DNA from: CAXXOK01 sp963675925
GTDB lineage: Bacteria > Bacillota > Clostridia > Christensenellales > Aristaeellaceae
Assembly: GCA_963675925.2 (NCBI GenBank)
Contig: CAXXIB010000007.1
Span: 1-64,000 of the forward strand
Reading direction: 5' to 3'
DNA length: 64,000 nt
Shown: one piece after another, positions 35,640 to 42,809 of the stretch
Layout: every line of letters begins with the position of its first letter
How positions within the stretch are numbered: the stretch's first letter is position 1
Position numbers and translations under genes: made by a program
The notes under the pieces: model-generated
What the model saw: the letters and a program-made list of their open reading frames with translations, nothing else
The model's database searches: none
What the model was told of the DNA's origin: nothing

Positions 35640-36791
35640 TTGAACAAGACATTATTCGTGCCGAAGGAGACGGCGGAGGCGGAAACCCGCGTCGCAGCCT
35701 CTCCCGATACGGTCAAGAAACTGAAAGGCCTCGGCTTTCATGTTGTCGTCGAAAGCGGGGCGGGCCTTCATTCCCGTATTGCTGATGAAGCGTTTCGCGC
35801 AGCCGGCGCCGACATTGCCGGTGCTGAAGCTGTAAGCGACGCCGATGTGATCTTCCGCGTTCGCCGGCCGGAGGAACCGGAGTTTTCCGGCTATAAGAGC
35901 GGCGCCGTGGTCATTGCCACCATGGACCCCTATGGCCATGAGGACGCGCTCTCGGCAATCGCCCACAAGGGCGTTTCCGCCTTTGCCATGGAGCTGATGC
36001 CGCGCATCACCCGCGCACAGTCGATGGACGTGCTGTCCTCTCAAGCAAACCTTGCTGGCTATCAGGCCGTGATCGAGGCGGCCGCGGCGTTCGACCGCGC
36101 CATGCCGATGATGATGACGGCGGCGGGCACAGTGCCGGCCGCGCGCGTCTTCGTGATGGGGGCGGGCGTCGCCGGTCTTCAGGCGATTGCGACTGCCCGC
36201 CGTCTTGGCGCAGTGGTTTCGGCAACCGATGTGCGTCCTGCCGCCAAGGAACAGGTGGCCTCGCTCGGGGCCAAGTTCATCGCTGTTGAGGATGAAGAGT
36301 TCAAGGCGGCGGAAACCTCTGGCGGCTACGCCAAGGAAATGTCAGCGGAATACCAGGCCAAACAGGCTGAACTGGTTGCCGCGCACATTGCCAAGCAGGA
36401 TATCGTCATCACCACGGCGCTGATCCCCGGACGCCCCGCGCCCCGGCTCATCAGCCGCGCCATGCTGGCTTCGATGAAGCTCGGCTCCGTCGCCGTTGAC
36501 CTGGCCGTCGAACGTGGCGGCAATATCGAAGGGGCGGTTGCCGGTTCGGTGGCCGAAGTCGAGGGCGTCAATGTCATCGGCTACGAGAACCTGCCGGGGC
36601 GGATTGCGGCAAGCGCCTCTCAGCTTTACGCCAAGAACCTGCTGACCTTCTTCGAAACGCTGGTCGACAAGGAAACCGGCGATCTTAAAATCAACCGGGA
36701 TGACGAACTCGTCGCCGCCACGCTGCTGACGCATGAGGGCGCGCTCGTTCATCCGAAATTCGGCGGCCAGCCCGCCGGGGGAGAAGCCTGA
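35640..36791 (+). CDS. pntAA: proton-translocating NAD(P) transhydrogenase subunit alpha part 1
   Basis: The 383-residue protein is the NAD-binding domain I of the transhydrogenase that makes NADPH using the proton gradient. It starts at a TTG (GGGAG eight bases upstream) with MNKTLFVPKETAEAETRVAA. It carries the NAD-binding loop VFVMGAGVAGLQAIATARRLGA (shown in part) and the RPAAKEQVASLGA segment. The stop overlaps the pntAB start (TGATG). Length is normal for a split alpha subunit. Confidence 0.94.
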   Translation: MNKTLFVPKETAEAETRVAASPDTVKKLKGLGFHVVVESGAGLHSRIADEAFRAAGADIAGAEAVSDADVIFRVRRPEEPEFSGYKSGAVVIATMDPYGHEDALSAIAHKGVSAFAMELMPRITRAQSMDVLSSQANLAGYQAVIEAAAAFDRAMPMMMTAAGTVPAARVFVMGAGVAGLQAIATARRLGAVVSATDVRPAAKEQVASLGAKFIAVEDEEFKAAETSGGYAKEMSAEYQAKQAELVAAHIAKQDIVITTALIPGRPAPRLISRAMLASMKLGSVAVDLAVERGGNIEGAVAGSVAEVEGVNVIGYENLPGRIAASASQLYAKNLLTFFETLVDKETGDLKINRDDELVAATLLTHEGALVHPKFGGQPAGGEA

Positions 36792-37204
36792 TGGCGTTAG
36801 ATGATGTGCATAGCTCGATCGATCAGGCGATGATGTCGCTGGAGCACGCCAAGAGCGCGCTCGGCAATCTCGAGGATGGCTCGCTTGCTTCGCTTGCCCA
36901 TGCTGCAACCGGCGGCGTGATTGATCCCTTCGTTTTTCAGCTCGCGATTTTCGTGCTTGCCGTGTTCGTCGGCTACTACGTGGTGTGGTCGGTTACCCCG
37001 GCGCTGCATACGCCGCTGATGGCCGTTACCAACGCGATCTCCTCGGTCATCGTGGTCGGCGCGCTTCTGGCCGTTGCGCTTTCTGCCAGCGGCATTGCCA
37101 CCGGCATGGGCTTTATCGCCCTGATCCTGGTCGCGATCAATATTTTCGGCGGCTTCCTCGTTACCCAGCGCATGCTGGCGATGTACAAGAAAAAAGAGAA
37201 GTGA
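36791..37204 (+). CDS. pntAB: NAD(P) transhydrogenase subunit alpha part 2
   Basis: The 137-residue protein has a polar N-terminal region (about 40 residues) followed by four membrane helices, including VTNAISSVIVVGALLA, the conserved pore segment of PntA part 2. It forms the membrane domain together with PntB. It is coupled to pntAA by an overlapping stop/start and is 11 bases from pntB. Confidence 0.92.
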   Translation: MALDDVHSSIDQAMMSLEHAKSALGNLEDGSLASLAHAATGGVIDPFVFQLAIFVLAVFVGYYVVWSVTPALHTPLMAVTNAISSVIVVGALLAVALSASGIATGMGFIALILVAINIFGGFLVTQRMLAMYKKKEK

Positions 37205-37215
37205 GGCCATAGACA

Positions 37216-37689
37216 ATGTCTGTCAATCTTGCAGCCTTGCTGTTCCTCGTCTCCGCCGTGCTCTTCATTCTGGCGTTGCGCGGTCTGTCGCATCCCTCTA
37301 CCAGCCGCAAGGGTAATCTTTACGGCATGGTCGGCATGGCGATTGCCATCCTCACCACGCTGATGCTCGCCAAACCCGATTTCCCGGCGCTGCTCCTCAT
37401 CATCGTGGCGCTTGCGATCGGTGGCGGCATTGGCGCCTATGTGGCCCGCACCATTCCGATGACCGCGATGCCGCAGCTTGTGGCCGGTTTTCACTCGCTG
37501 GTTGGCCTTGCCGCCGTTCTGGTGGCGGGTGCTGCGCTCTATTCGCCGGAAAGCTTCGGCATCGGCAGACCGGATGACATTCACCTCAGAGCTCTGATCG
37601 AGCTTTCGATCGGTGCCGCCATCGGCGCGATCACCTTTACCGGTTCGATCATCGCATTTTTGAAGCTTGATGGCCGCATGTCCGGCAAT
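37216..37689 (+). CDS. pntB: NAD(P) transhydrogenase subunit beta, N-terminal part (cut by junction)
   Basis: The first 158 residues match PntB: several membrane helices, the conserved PQLVAGFHSLVGLAAVLV and ending FLKLDGRMSGN. Full PntB is about 465 residues, with an NADP-binding domain at its C-terminus; everything after DGRMSGN is lost. Beyond 37689 the frame reads a random-looking 88 residues to a stop at 37956, because it crosses into unrelated DNA on the opposite strand. This is a truncated gene at an assembly or concatenation point. Confidence 0.92.
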
Positions 37690-37700
37690 GCTGTTCGGGC
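37680..37700. other. junction between segments A and B
   Basis: Within about ten bases, pntB of a Rhizobiales-type genome (plus strand) changes into the C-terminal part of an FtsX-type permease of a different organism (minus strand). Both genes are cut mid-domain. There is no repeat, transposase or att-like site. Confidence 0.85.
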
Positions 37701-39777
37701 TTTGGATTCCCCGGCCGTCATCCTGGACAAACACCTGGATGGATGTGATGTCATCACGCCCCCAGAAGCGGTTCATGGTTTCGGGGCTGACCACCACCCG
37801 GCCGCCGCCCATGAAAAAATCCCTGAACATCCCTGCCACCCGGAACTGCCTTGGGCCAAGGATTGTATCCATGGTAACAACGGGAGGCTCTCCCGCTTTG
37901 GGATTGACATGGTTTTGCCTTGCAAAAATTTCAGAAACAATGATCTCTCCCGCTGACAATCGGCCGTGAATATCGGCAGCATTGTTTATGCCCGGTGCCA
38001 GCCAAACCCATTTTTTTTGTGACAGATCCCGCTGATAGGCAAAGACATGAACCTCCCCGGAACTCGTGGAAAAGGCCCGGTGGATAACGTAGGCGGAAAT
38101 ATCCCGGACATCGGGAAGTGCTGATATCTTTTCGATAAGCTGCGGGTACAGGGATGGGTGCAGCTCGTCCAGGGAAGAGACATGGACATCTCCTCCGATA
38201 TGCCCGTCCACCCACGCTGAAATGGAGAGTCTGAAGCTGCGGGTCATGGTGTCAATACCGATGTAAACGCTGACCACCACCATCAAAGATGCGATCAAAA
38301 CAGCGCTGCGGCTCAGGGCTCTGCGGATGTTGGCAAATGCCATCCCGACCATAATGTACGAATCGATAAATAAGCGGCCAGGCCCCTTAAGCAGCAAAAG
38401 GTCCGCTCCCCGGGTCAAAAGGATAATCAGTGAAGGTGCCAGGAAAGACGCGCCGGCAAATACCAAAAATACACCGGCGAATACCATGTTTATGGAGACA
38501 CCGGGCCAGTTGAACATCACCACTGCAAATACCAGTGCCAGCCCGCCGCCGACCGTGAGTCCGGGGATATACCGGGCCAGACTGCTTTCAGACGCAGAAC
38601 GCTGCATCAGGGTTACCGGCCGGGTATTGGCGGCATTCAGGGCCGGCATGAAGGATGATCCCAGGGCAGCCATGATGCCTGTGCCTGCACCTTTTATGAG
38701 GGTGCCCGGGGAAATAAAGGTGCCGCTGACTGTGAGCGTATAGTACATCTCAGATACGGTGGTGGTTACGGCCTGAACAGCGGCCTTGCCCATCACAATG
38801 CCAAGAACGACACCTATAACAGACCCTGCCAGGGCATAGACCAGCACCTCGGCTTCAACGGCCATAAAAATTTCTTTTCGGGTGGCCCCAAGCGCCCGCA
38901 GTATACCGTTTAATCCCCGGCGGCGGGCCACGGAAAAAGAGACTGTATTGTAAATCAGGAAAATGCCCATGAATAAAACGAGCATGGAAAAGGCCGTAAG
39001 GCTGGTCTCAAAAGACCGGGAAAGGCCCCTGACGGTTTGATTTCTGTTGGCAGTATCCGTCAGTATCTGGCCGTCAGACAGCAGGCTTTGCACTTGCCGG
39101 ACCTCATCGGGTGTCCGAAGTATCAGGTCGATGCGACTGATCCGGTCCCCCATGCCAAGGATCTCTTGGGCCAGGGCGATGTCGGTCAGGATCACACCGT
39201 CAAAGGCTTCCCCTGCAGCGCCCCCGGAGGTCAGTCCCCCAATGCGGGTCGTCACCTTTCTGCCGCCGAAGGCAAGGGTCAAAGTATCGTCTATATTCAG
39301 TCCGTATTCAATGGCCAGTGACCCTGAAAGAATAACCCCTTGACCTTGAATCATTACCTGCCGGACATGTTCAGCCTCTGTGGCGGTGTCTGAGTCGGCC
39401 GTGTCAAATCGGATATCCCTGAAGTGCCCTTCGGAAAACGGATCGATACCCATCAGGGTCAGGGTGCGGTTGCCCAGCTCGGGAACGACCACTTCCCGGG
39501 CAATGACCGGCGCGGTTTTTGCCAGTCCCAATTCGGTCCGCAGTCGAACAAAAAGAGACTGGGGAACTGTGAAGTCGGCACCGGTGATCTGGTGGGTGGA
39601 CCGCCGGGTCAGGGCGGCCGTGGACAGGTCAAAGGATTTGCTGACGGAGGTTTTGGCAATATCAATGGCAATGACGCCGGCAACACCCAGAGCAATGCCG
39701 AAAATCAGCAGAAAGGTCCTTAAAGGGTGGGCCCTGGAAGATCGGAAACAGATTCGAATTAATGGAGACAGTCTCAT
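37690..39777 (-). CDS. ABC transporter permease, FtsX/MacB type (C-terminus cut by junction)
   Basis: About 695 residues remain. The N-terminus has a membrane helix (LLIFGIALGVAGVIAIDIA), then a large extracytoplasmic MacB_PCD-like region, an FtsX domain (FSVARRRGLNGILRALGATR at about residue 290), further helices, and a second FtsX-like half that is incomplete. It overlaps the ATPase gene by four bases (ATGA) and so forms one transporter with it. Beyond the junction the frame runs on antisense to pnt genes as a false extension to 36976. LolCDE/YbbAP-like export or membrane remodelling is the family role; the peptides upstream are candidate substrates by position only. Confidence 0.88.
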
Positions 39778-40448
39778 ACGGTATTCCCCGGCACCAGCGT
39801 GTAGTTGTCAACCGTGTACACCTCATCGGCCCAAGCCAGGGCATCGGGGCTGTGGGTCACCATGACCAGGGTTTTATTTAATTTCCGGGCCTGTGCCGCG
39901 ATCATCCCAAGAACGGCAGTTCCGGTTTGCTTGTCCAGATTGCCTGTGGGCTCATCGGCCAGGATGACGGCGGGATCATTGATCAGGGCCCGGGCCAGAG
40001 CGACCCGCTGCTGCTCTCCACCGGAAAGTCGATCGGGAAACTCTCCTTGCCGGTCCAACAGCCCTACGGTGTCAAGCAAAGATGCGGCCCGATCACGCGT
40101 CTCCCGCTCCGGCCGACCGTCCAACTGGCCTACCAGGGTCACATTCTCCAGCACGGTGAGGACGGGTATCAGGTTAAAGGACTGAAATACAAAACCAATG
40201 TGTCTGCGCCGGAACAGGGTACGTTCGGTATCATTTTTTTCCGACATCAGATGATTGCCGATTCGGATATGCCCTTTGTCCGGCATATCAATCCCGGCGA
40301 TCAGATTCAGCAGACTGGATTTGCCGACCCCGCTCTTTCCCAGGATAACAGAGACTCTGCCTGTACGAAATATTGCATCAAGGTCTTTGAAAATGACCCG
40401 ATCCCGGTGTTCAAACGTTTTTTCAAGTCCTTTGATCTCGATATCCAT
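39774..40448 (-). CDS. ABC transporter ATP-binding protein, LolD/MacB type
   Basis: The 224-residue ATPase has Walker A GKSGVGKSSLLN near residue 38, Q-loop region FVFQSFNLIP, signature LSGGEQQRVALARAL, Walker B VILADEPTGNLD and the switch His in VMVTHSPDAL. The MacB/LolD lineage of three-gene exporters is indicated. It overlaps the permease gene. A terminator-like hairpin and three small peptide genes lie just upstream on the same strand, so it may be read through from them. Confidence 0.92.
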   Translation of the reverse strand: MDIEIKGLEKTFEHRDRVIFKDLDAIFRTGRVSVILGKSGVGKSSLLNLIAGIDMPDKGHIRIGNHLMSEKNDTERTLFRRRHIGFVFQSFNLIPVLTVLENVTLVGQLDGRPERETRDRAASLLDTVGLLDRQGEFPDRLSGGEQQRVALARALINDPAVILADEPTGNLDKQTGTAVLGMIAAQARKLNKTLVMVTHSPDALAWADEVYTVDNYTLVPGNTV

Positions 40449-40488
40449 ACGGCCTCTTTTCAGGGGGGATGGTTGGTTTTAGATTGTC

Positions 40489-40531
40489 GTTAAAAAGGCG
40501 GCAGAGCCCCCCATCGGGAACTCTGCCGTAC
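40489..40531 (-). terminator. terminator or attenuator after the third peptide gene
   Basis: On the minus strand the stem CGGCAGAG / CTCTGCCG encloses a GC-rich loop and is followed by CCTTTTT. It lies 24 bases after the last peptide stop and about 40 bases before the ATPase start. It may let much more peptide than transporter be made from one transcript. Confidence 0.72.
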
Positions 40532-40554
40532 CTTACTGCGCCTGTACTGCTTTT

Positions 40555-40698
40555 TCATCCGGCAACATCGATGCCCGGATCACACCCAAGTCTTTCATCG
40601 GGATTTTCGCATTCGAAGTTAAAGTGGCGTGTGTCAACGTGTCCTTCATTTCTTTCTTTCTCTTCTTCGATGTAGTTTTCAACTCTTTTCTTAGTCAT
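40555..40698 (-). CDS. 47-residue acidic Cys/His peptide, copy 3
   Basis: This is the most divergent of three tandem 47-residue paralogues. It starts MTKKRVENYIEEEKERNEGH and ends GCDPGIDVAG. His at residues 20 and 25 and Cys at 30 and 39 are shared with both other copies. A GAGGTGATAAC site lies directly before the ATG. It has no signal peptide or membrane segment. I do not recognise the family. A precursor of a modified, exported peptide, or a small metal-binding regulator, are both possible; see copies 1 and 2. Confidence 0.78.
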   Translation of the reverse strand: MTKKRVENYIEEEKERNEGHVDTRHFNFECENPDERLGCDPGIDVAG

Positions 40699-40768
40699 GT
40701 TATCACCTCTTATTAGAATTTTTAAATTTTATTAATTCGTCTATGGTCCATTGTACCGGTGGCTCATG

Positions 40769-40912
40769 TTATCCTGCGACGTCAATGCCCAGGTCGCATC
40801 CGAGATGTTCGTCGGGCGTATCGCATTCAAAGTTAAGGTGTCGTGTGTCAACGTGTCCTTCGTTTCTTTCTTTGTCGTCTTCGATGTAGTTTTCGAATTT
40901 TTTCTCAGTCAT
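40769..40912 (-). CDS. 47-residue acidic Cys/His peptide, copy 2
   Basis: The product starts MTEKKFENYIEDDKERNEGH and ends GCDLGIDVAG. It differs from copy 1 at three residues only (positions 5, 6 and 8), with several silent changes as well. A GAGGTGATAAC ribosome site lies directly before the ATG, the same as for copy 3. Its start is exactly 214 bases from those of copies 1 and 3. The silent changes and maintained stop codon indicate that the peptide itself is under selection. Confidence 0.8.
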   Translation of the reverse strand: MTEKKFENYIEDDKERNEGHVDTRHLNFECDTPDEHLGCDLGIDVAG

Positions 40913-40982
40913 GTTATCACCTCTTAATGGGATTTATGAATTTTAGTAAGTCGTCTATGGTTCATTGTACCGGTTGCTTATG

Positions 40983-41126
40983 CTACCCTGCGACGTCAAT
41001 GCCCAGGTCGCATCCGAGGTGTTCGTCGGGAGTATCACATTCAAAGTTAAGGTGTCGTGTGTCAACGTGTCCTTCATTTCTTTCTTTGTCGTCTTCGATG
41101 TAGCTTTCAACTCTTTTTTCAGTCAT
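40983..41126 (-). CDS. 47-residue acidic Cys/His peptide, copy 1
   Basis: First peptide gene in transcription order. It starts MTEKRVESYIEDDKERNEGH and ends GCDLGIDVAG. The pattern is H20-x4-H25-x4-C30-x8-C39, with a net acidic N-terminal half and a Gly/Asp-rich end. An AAAAGGGAG site lies a few bases upstream. A short in-frame extension to 41174 lacks a ribosome site and is not included. It follows the PAS-LuxR gene at 41345 by 218 bases, which contain a candidate promoter and dyad. Confidence 0.8.
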   Translation of the reverse strand: MTEKRVESYIEDDKERNEGHVDTRHLNFECDTPDEHLGCDLGIDVAG

Positions 41127-41182
41127 TTTATTTCTCCCTTTTCGGGTTGTTGTTTGATTTGCTGTCTCTGCCATTTGAAATA

Positions 41183-41252
41183 AATTTAGTCACCCATAGA
41201 GATTTTGCAATGCTGGCATAACAATGGTTTAATGGTAGTTAAAACCTATCAT
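41183..41252 (-). promoter_or_regulatory. candidate promoter and regulator dyad for the peptide genes
   Basis: On the minus strand, TTGCAA (41205-41210) and TAAATT (41183-41188) are separated by 16 bases and lie about 60 bases before copy 1. Upstream of the -35 is the dyad ATGGTAG-N7-CTATCAT (41232-41252), a position suited to activation by the adjacent LuxR-type regulator. This is inference from pattern only. Confidence 0.35.
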
Positions 41253-41344
41253 TTATATGGGCGGGCTGAACCAATCAATTGGACGAGAATGCTTCAACCC
41301 GGAACCTGAAGGCTTTGTAACGGATTCTACACGGCTGAAAAGGA

Positions 41345-42238
41345 TCAGGACATGGAGAGCAGAAATGATCTGAGATTGGTCTGTCTGTTTTTCAGACCCA
41401 GTTTGGTGCGCAGATTTTTACGGTGAAAACTGACGGTCGCCTCGGAGATGTAAAGAACATCCGCAATTTCCGCCGTACTCTTGCCCTCTTTGACCAGGGC
41501 GGCCACCTGCATTTCCTGGGGGGTCAGGATAACACCGGCGTTGTCAAGGCGCTGGATCATGGGGGTGATCACTTCATTGAGCTGGCTTTCCACGATATCC
41601 AGCAATGTCCGGTCCCTTTGGCCTAAGTTGCCCGCTTTAAGCTTATTGATATACGGCAGAACAAGTGTTCTCAGGTGGGCCAGAAAATGCCGTTCCGTGT
41701 CGGCCTTATCTTTTTCCCGCTGTTCAATGATCACCTTCAGGGCGATATTGACCTCTTCCAGACTCTGATTGCGCTCTTCAAGGATTGCTTTATGGGTTTT
41801 GAGCTCCTCCTGGGCCAGCTTTAACTCAGTAATATCCTCATGGCTGACAATGACCCGGACAGGGTCCGCATCGGCCATCCGGATGGCCCGCATGTAAAAC
41901 CATCGTCTGCCCGTGGGGGAATGGCACGGGTAATCATAAAGAAATTCATCACACGTTTTTTCGATCACCTGCCGTATGCCCAGGGCAACATTTTTGGCAT
42001 CCCGGGCCCCTTCGCCTGTGGCCGATTCACAAATCTTCAGGTAATTGAGGCCGATAAAATTGATGCCGCCGTCAATCTCTTTGGAAACGTCGGCGCTGTT
42101 CTCTTTGGAAAAGTTTCGCCAGGCGGCATTGATCTCCAGGATAACCCCATGTTCGTCAACAATTGCAATATGGGCGGACAGCGAGTCAAAAATGCTGCGA
42201 ATCAGGGCGTCTGAATATGTCAGGGGACTGTCTGTCAT
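41345..42238 (-). CDS. PAS domain LuxR-family transcriptional regulator
   Basis: The 297-residue protein has a PAS sensor domain (about residues 12-135, with IAIVDEHGVILEINAAWRNF), a helical linker (135-195) and a LuxR helix-turn-helix at the C-terminus (LTPQEMQVAALVKEGKSTAE, then VSFHRKNLRTKLGLKN). No phospho-acceptor receiver is present, so the PAS pocket is the likely input. It lies 218 bases upstream of, and co-oriented with, the three peptide genes and the ABC transporter, making it their probable regulator. Confidence 0.88.
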   Translation of the reverse strand: MTDSPLTYSDALIRSIFDSLSAHIAIVDEHGVILEINAAWRNFSKENSADVSKEIDGGINFIGLNYLKICESATGEGARDAKNVALGIRQVIEKTCDEFLYDYPCHSPTGRRWFYMRAIRMADADPVRVIVSHEDITELKLAQEELKTHKAILEERNQSLEEVNIALKVIIEQREKDKADTERHFLAHLRTLVLPYINKLKAGNLGQRDRTLLDIVESQLNEVITPMIQRLDNAGVILTPQEMQVAALVKEGKSTAEIADVLYISEATVSFHRKNLRTKLGLKNRQTNLRSFLLSMS

Positions 42239-42574
42239 GTTATTTCATCAAAAACGTTATCATACATCGGTTTACCATTCCCCTCATTAAACCCTATATT
42301 GGGGGTTGTGTAAACTCCGACCGCCATTACGGATGCTTAAATTTTCTTCGTGTATATGCTGTTGCCCAAATTTGACGGGCAGCAGTTTTCTAACGATGTC
42401 AAGGAATGCCAGGTGCAAATCGCTTTTTACTTTTCCGGTCGACACATGCCTGAAAGACTTGGGAGTGGACGTCATGGAAAGCTATGGTTGTAAACTGCTT
42501 AACTCAAATGACGCTCATGGCGTTTGTTAAAACAATTTACTCGGGATACCTTCATGATATATTACTCTTCGTTG
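42239..42574. other. intergenic region upstream of the PAS-LuxR gene
   Basis: These 336 bases are AT-rich and probably hold the promoter of the regulator. A minus-strand 62-codon frame (42287-42475) has no ribosome site and no recognised family; I do not call it a gene. Confidence 0.4.
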
Positions 42575-42715
42575 GTGCCCGAACGAAAACCGTAAATTGT
42601 GTCGATTAGGGCGTTGGTCTGAAATTTTAATCCTCGAAATACGTCATGTATTACTCCGGTTTAAATTTCAGCCCGCCTTGTACTCAACAAAATTTCCAGG
42701 TTTTCGTTCAGACAC
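42575..42715. repeat. long imperfect palindrome (about 55-bp arms)
   Basis: The left arm starts GTGCCCGAACGAAAACC (42575) and the right arm ends GGTTTTCGTTCAGACAC (42715). The arms also match further in: CTGAAATTTTAA near 42620 against TTTAAATTTCAG near 42660. The loop is about 30 bases. There is no reading frame within. It could fold as a long hairpin and looks like a small palindromic repeat or MITE-like element. A group II intron begins 95 bases on. Confidence 0.65.
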
Positions 42716-42809
42716 TAGTTATGCAAGTATTAGGGGGCCTCCTTTTGCTCCCGGAAGTAAGCGTAAACACGGCTTTAGGGTTTTCTGCCGCGTGAGCGGA
42801 TTCGTTCAA

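Larger units (their letters stand above)
40555..41126 (-). repeat. tandem direct repeat, three units of 214 bp, each with one peptide gene
   Basis: Start codons at 41126, 40912 and 40698 are spaced by exactly 214 bases. The non-coding spacers are also alike (for example GTCTATGG-CCATTGTACCGG between units). Units 1 and 2 are nearly identical; unit 3 has diverged. This shows duplication of the whole gene with its ribosome site. Confidence 0.85.

Noticed and set aside
36976..37689. Continuation of the FtsX permease frame beyond 37,690
   Set aside because: It runs antisense to pntAB and pntB in a different organism's DNA; the sequence after the junction has no permease features.
37690..37956. 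88-residue extension of pntB after residue 158
   Set aside because: It is the antisense strand of the permease gene, not a PntB domain.
40555..41126. CRISPR-like array
   Set aside because: The period is constant (214 bp), but repeats cover the whole unit and encode protein; there are no short repeats with unique spacers.
42287..42475. Possible transposase fragment on the minus strand
   Set aside because: Sixty-two codons with no motif, no start signal and no terminal repeats; not enough to call.
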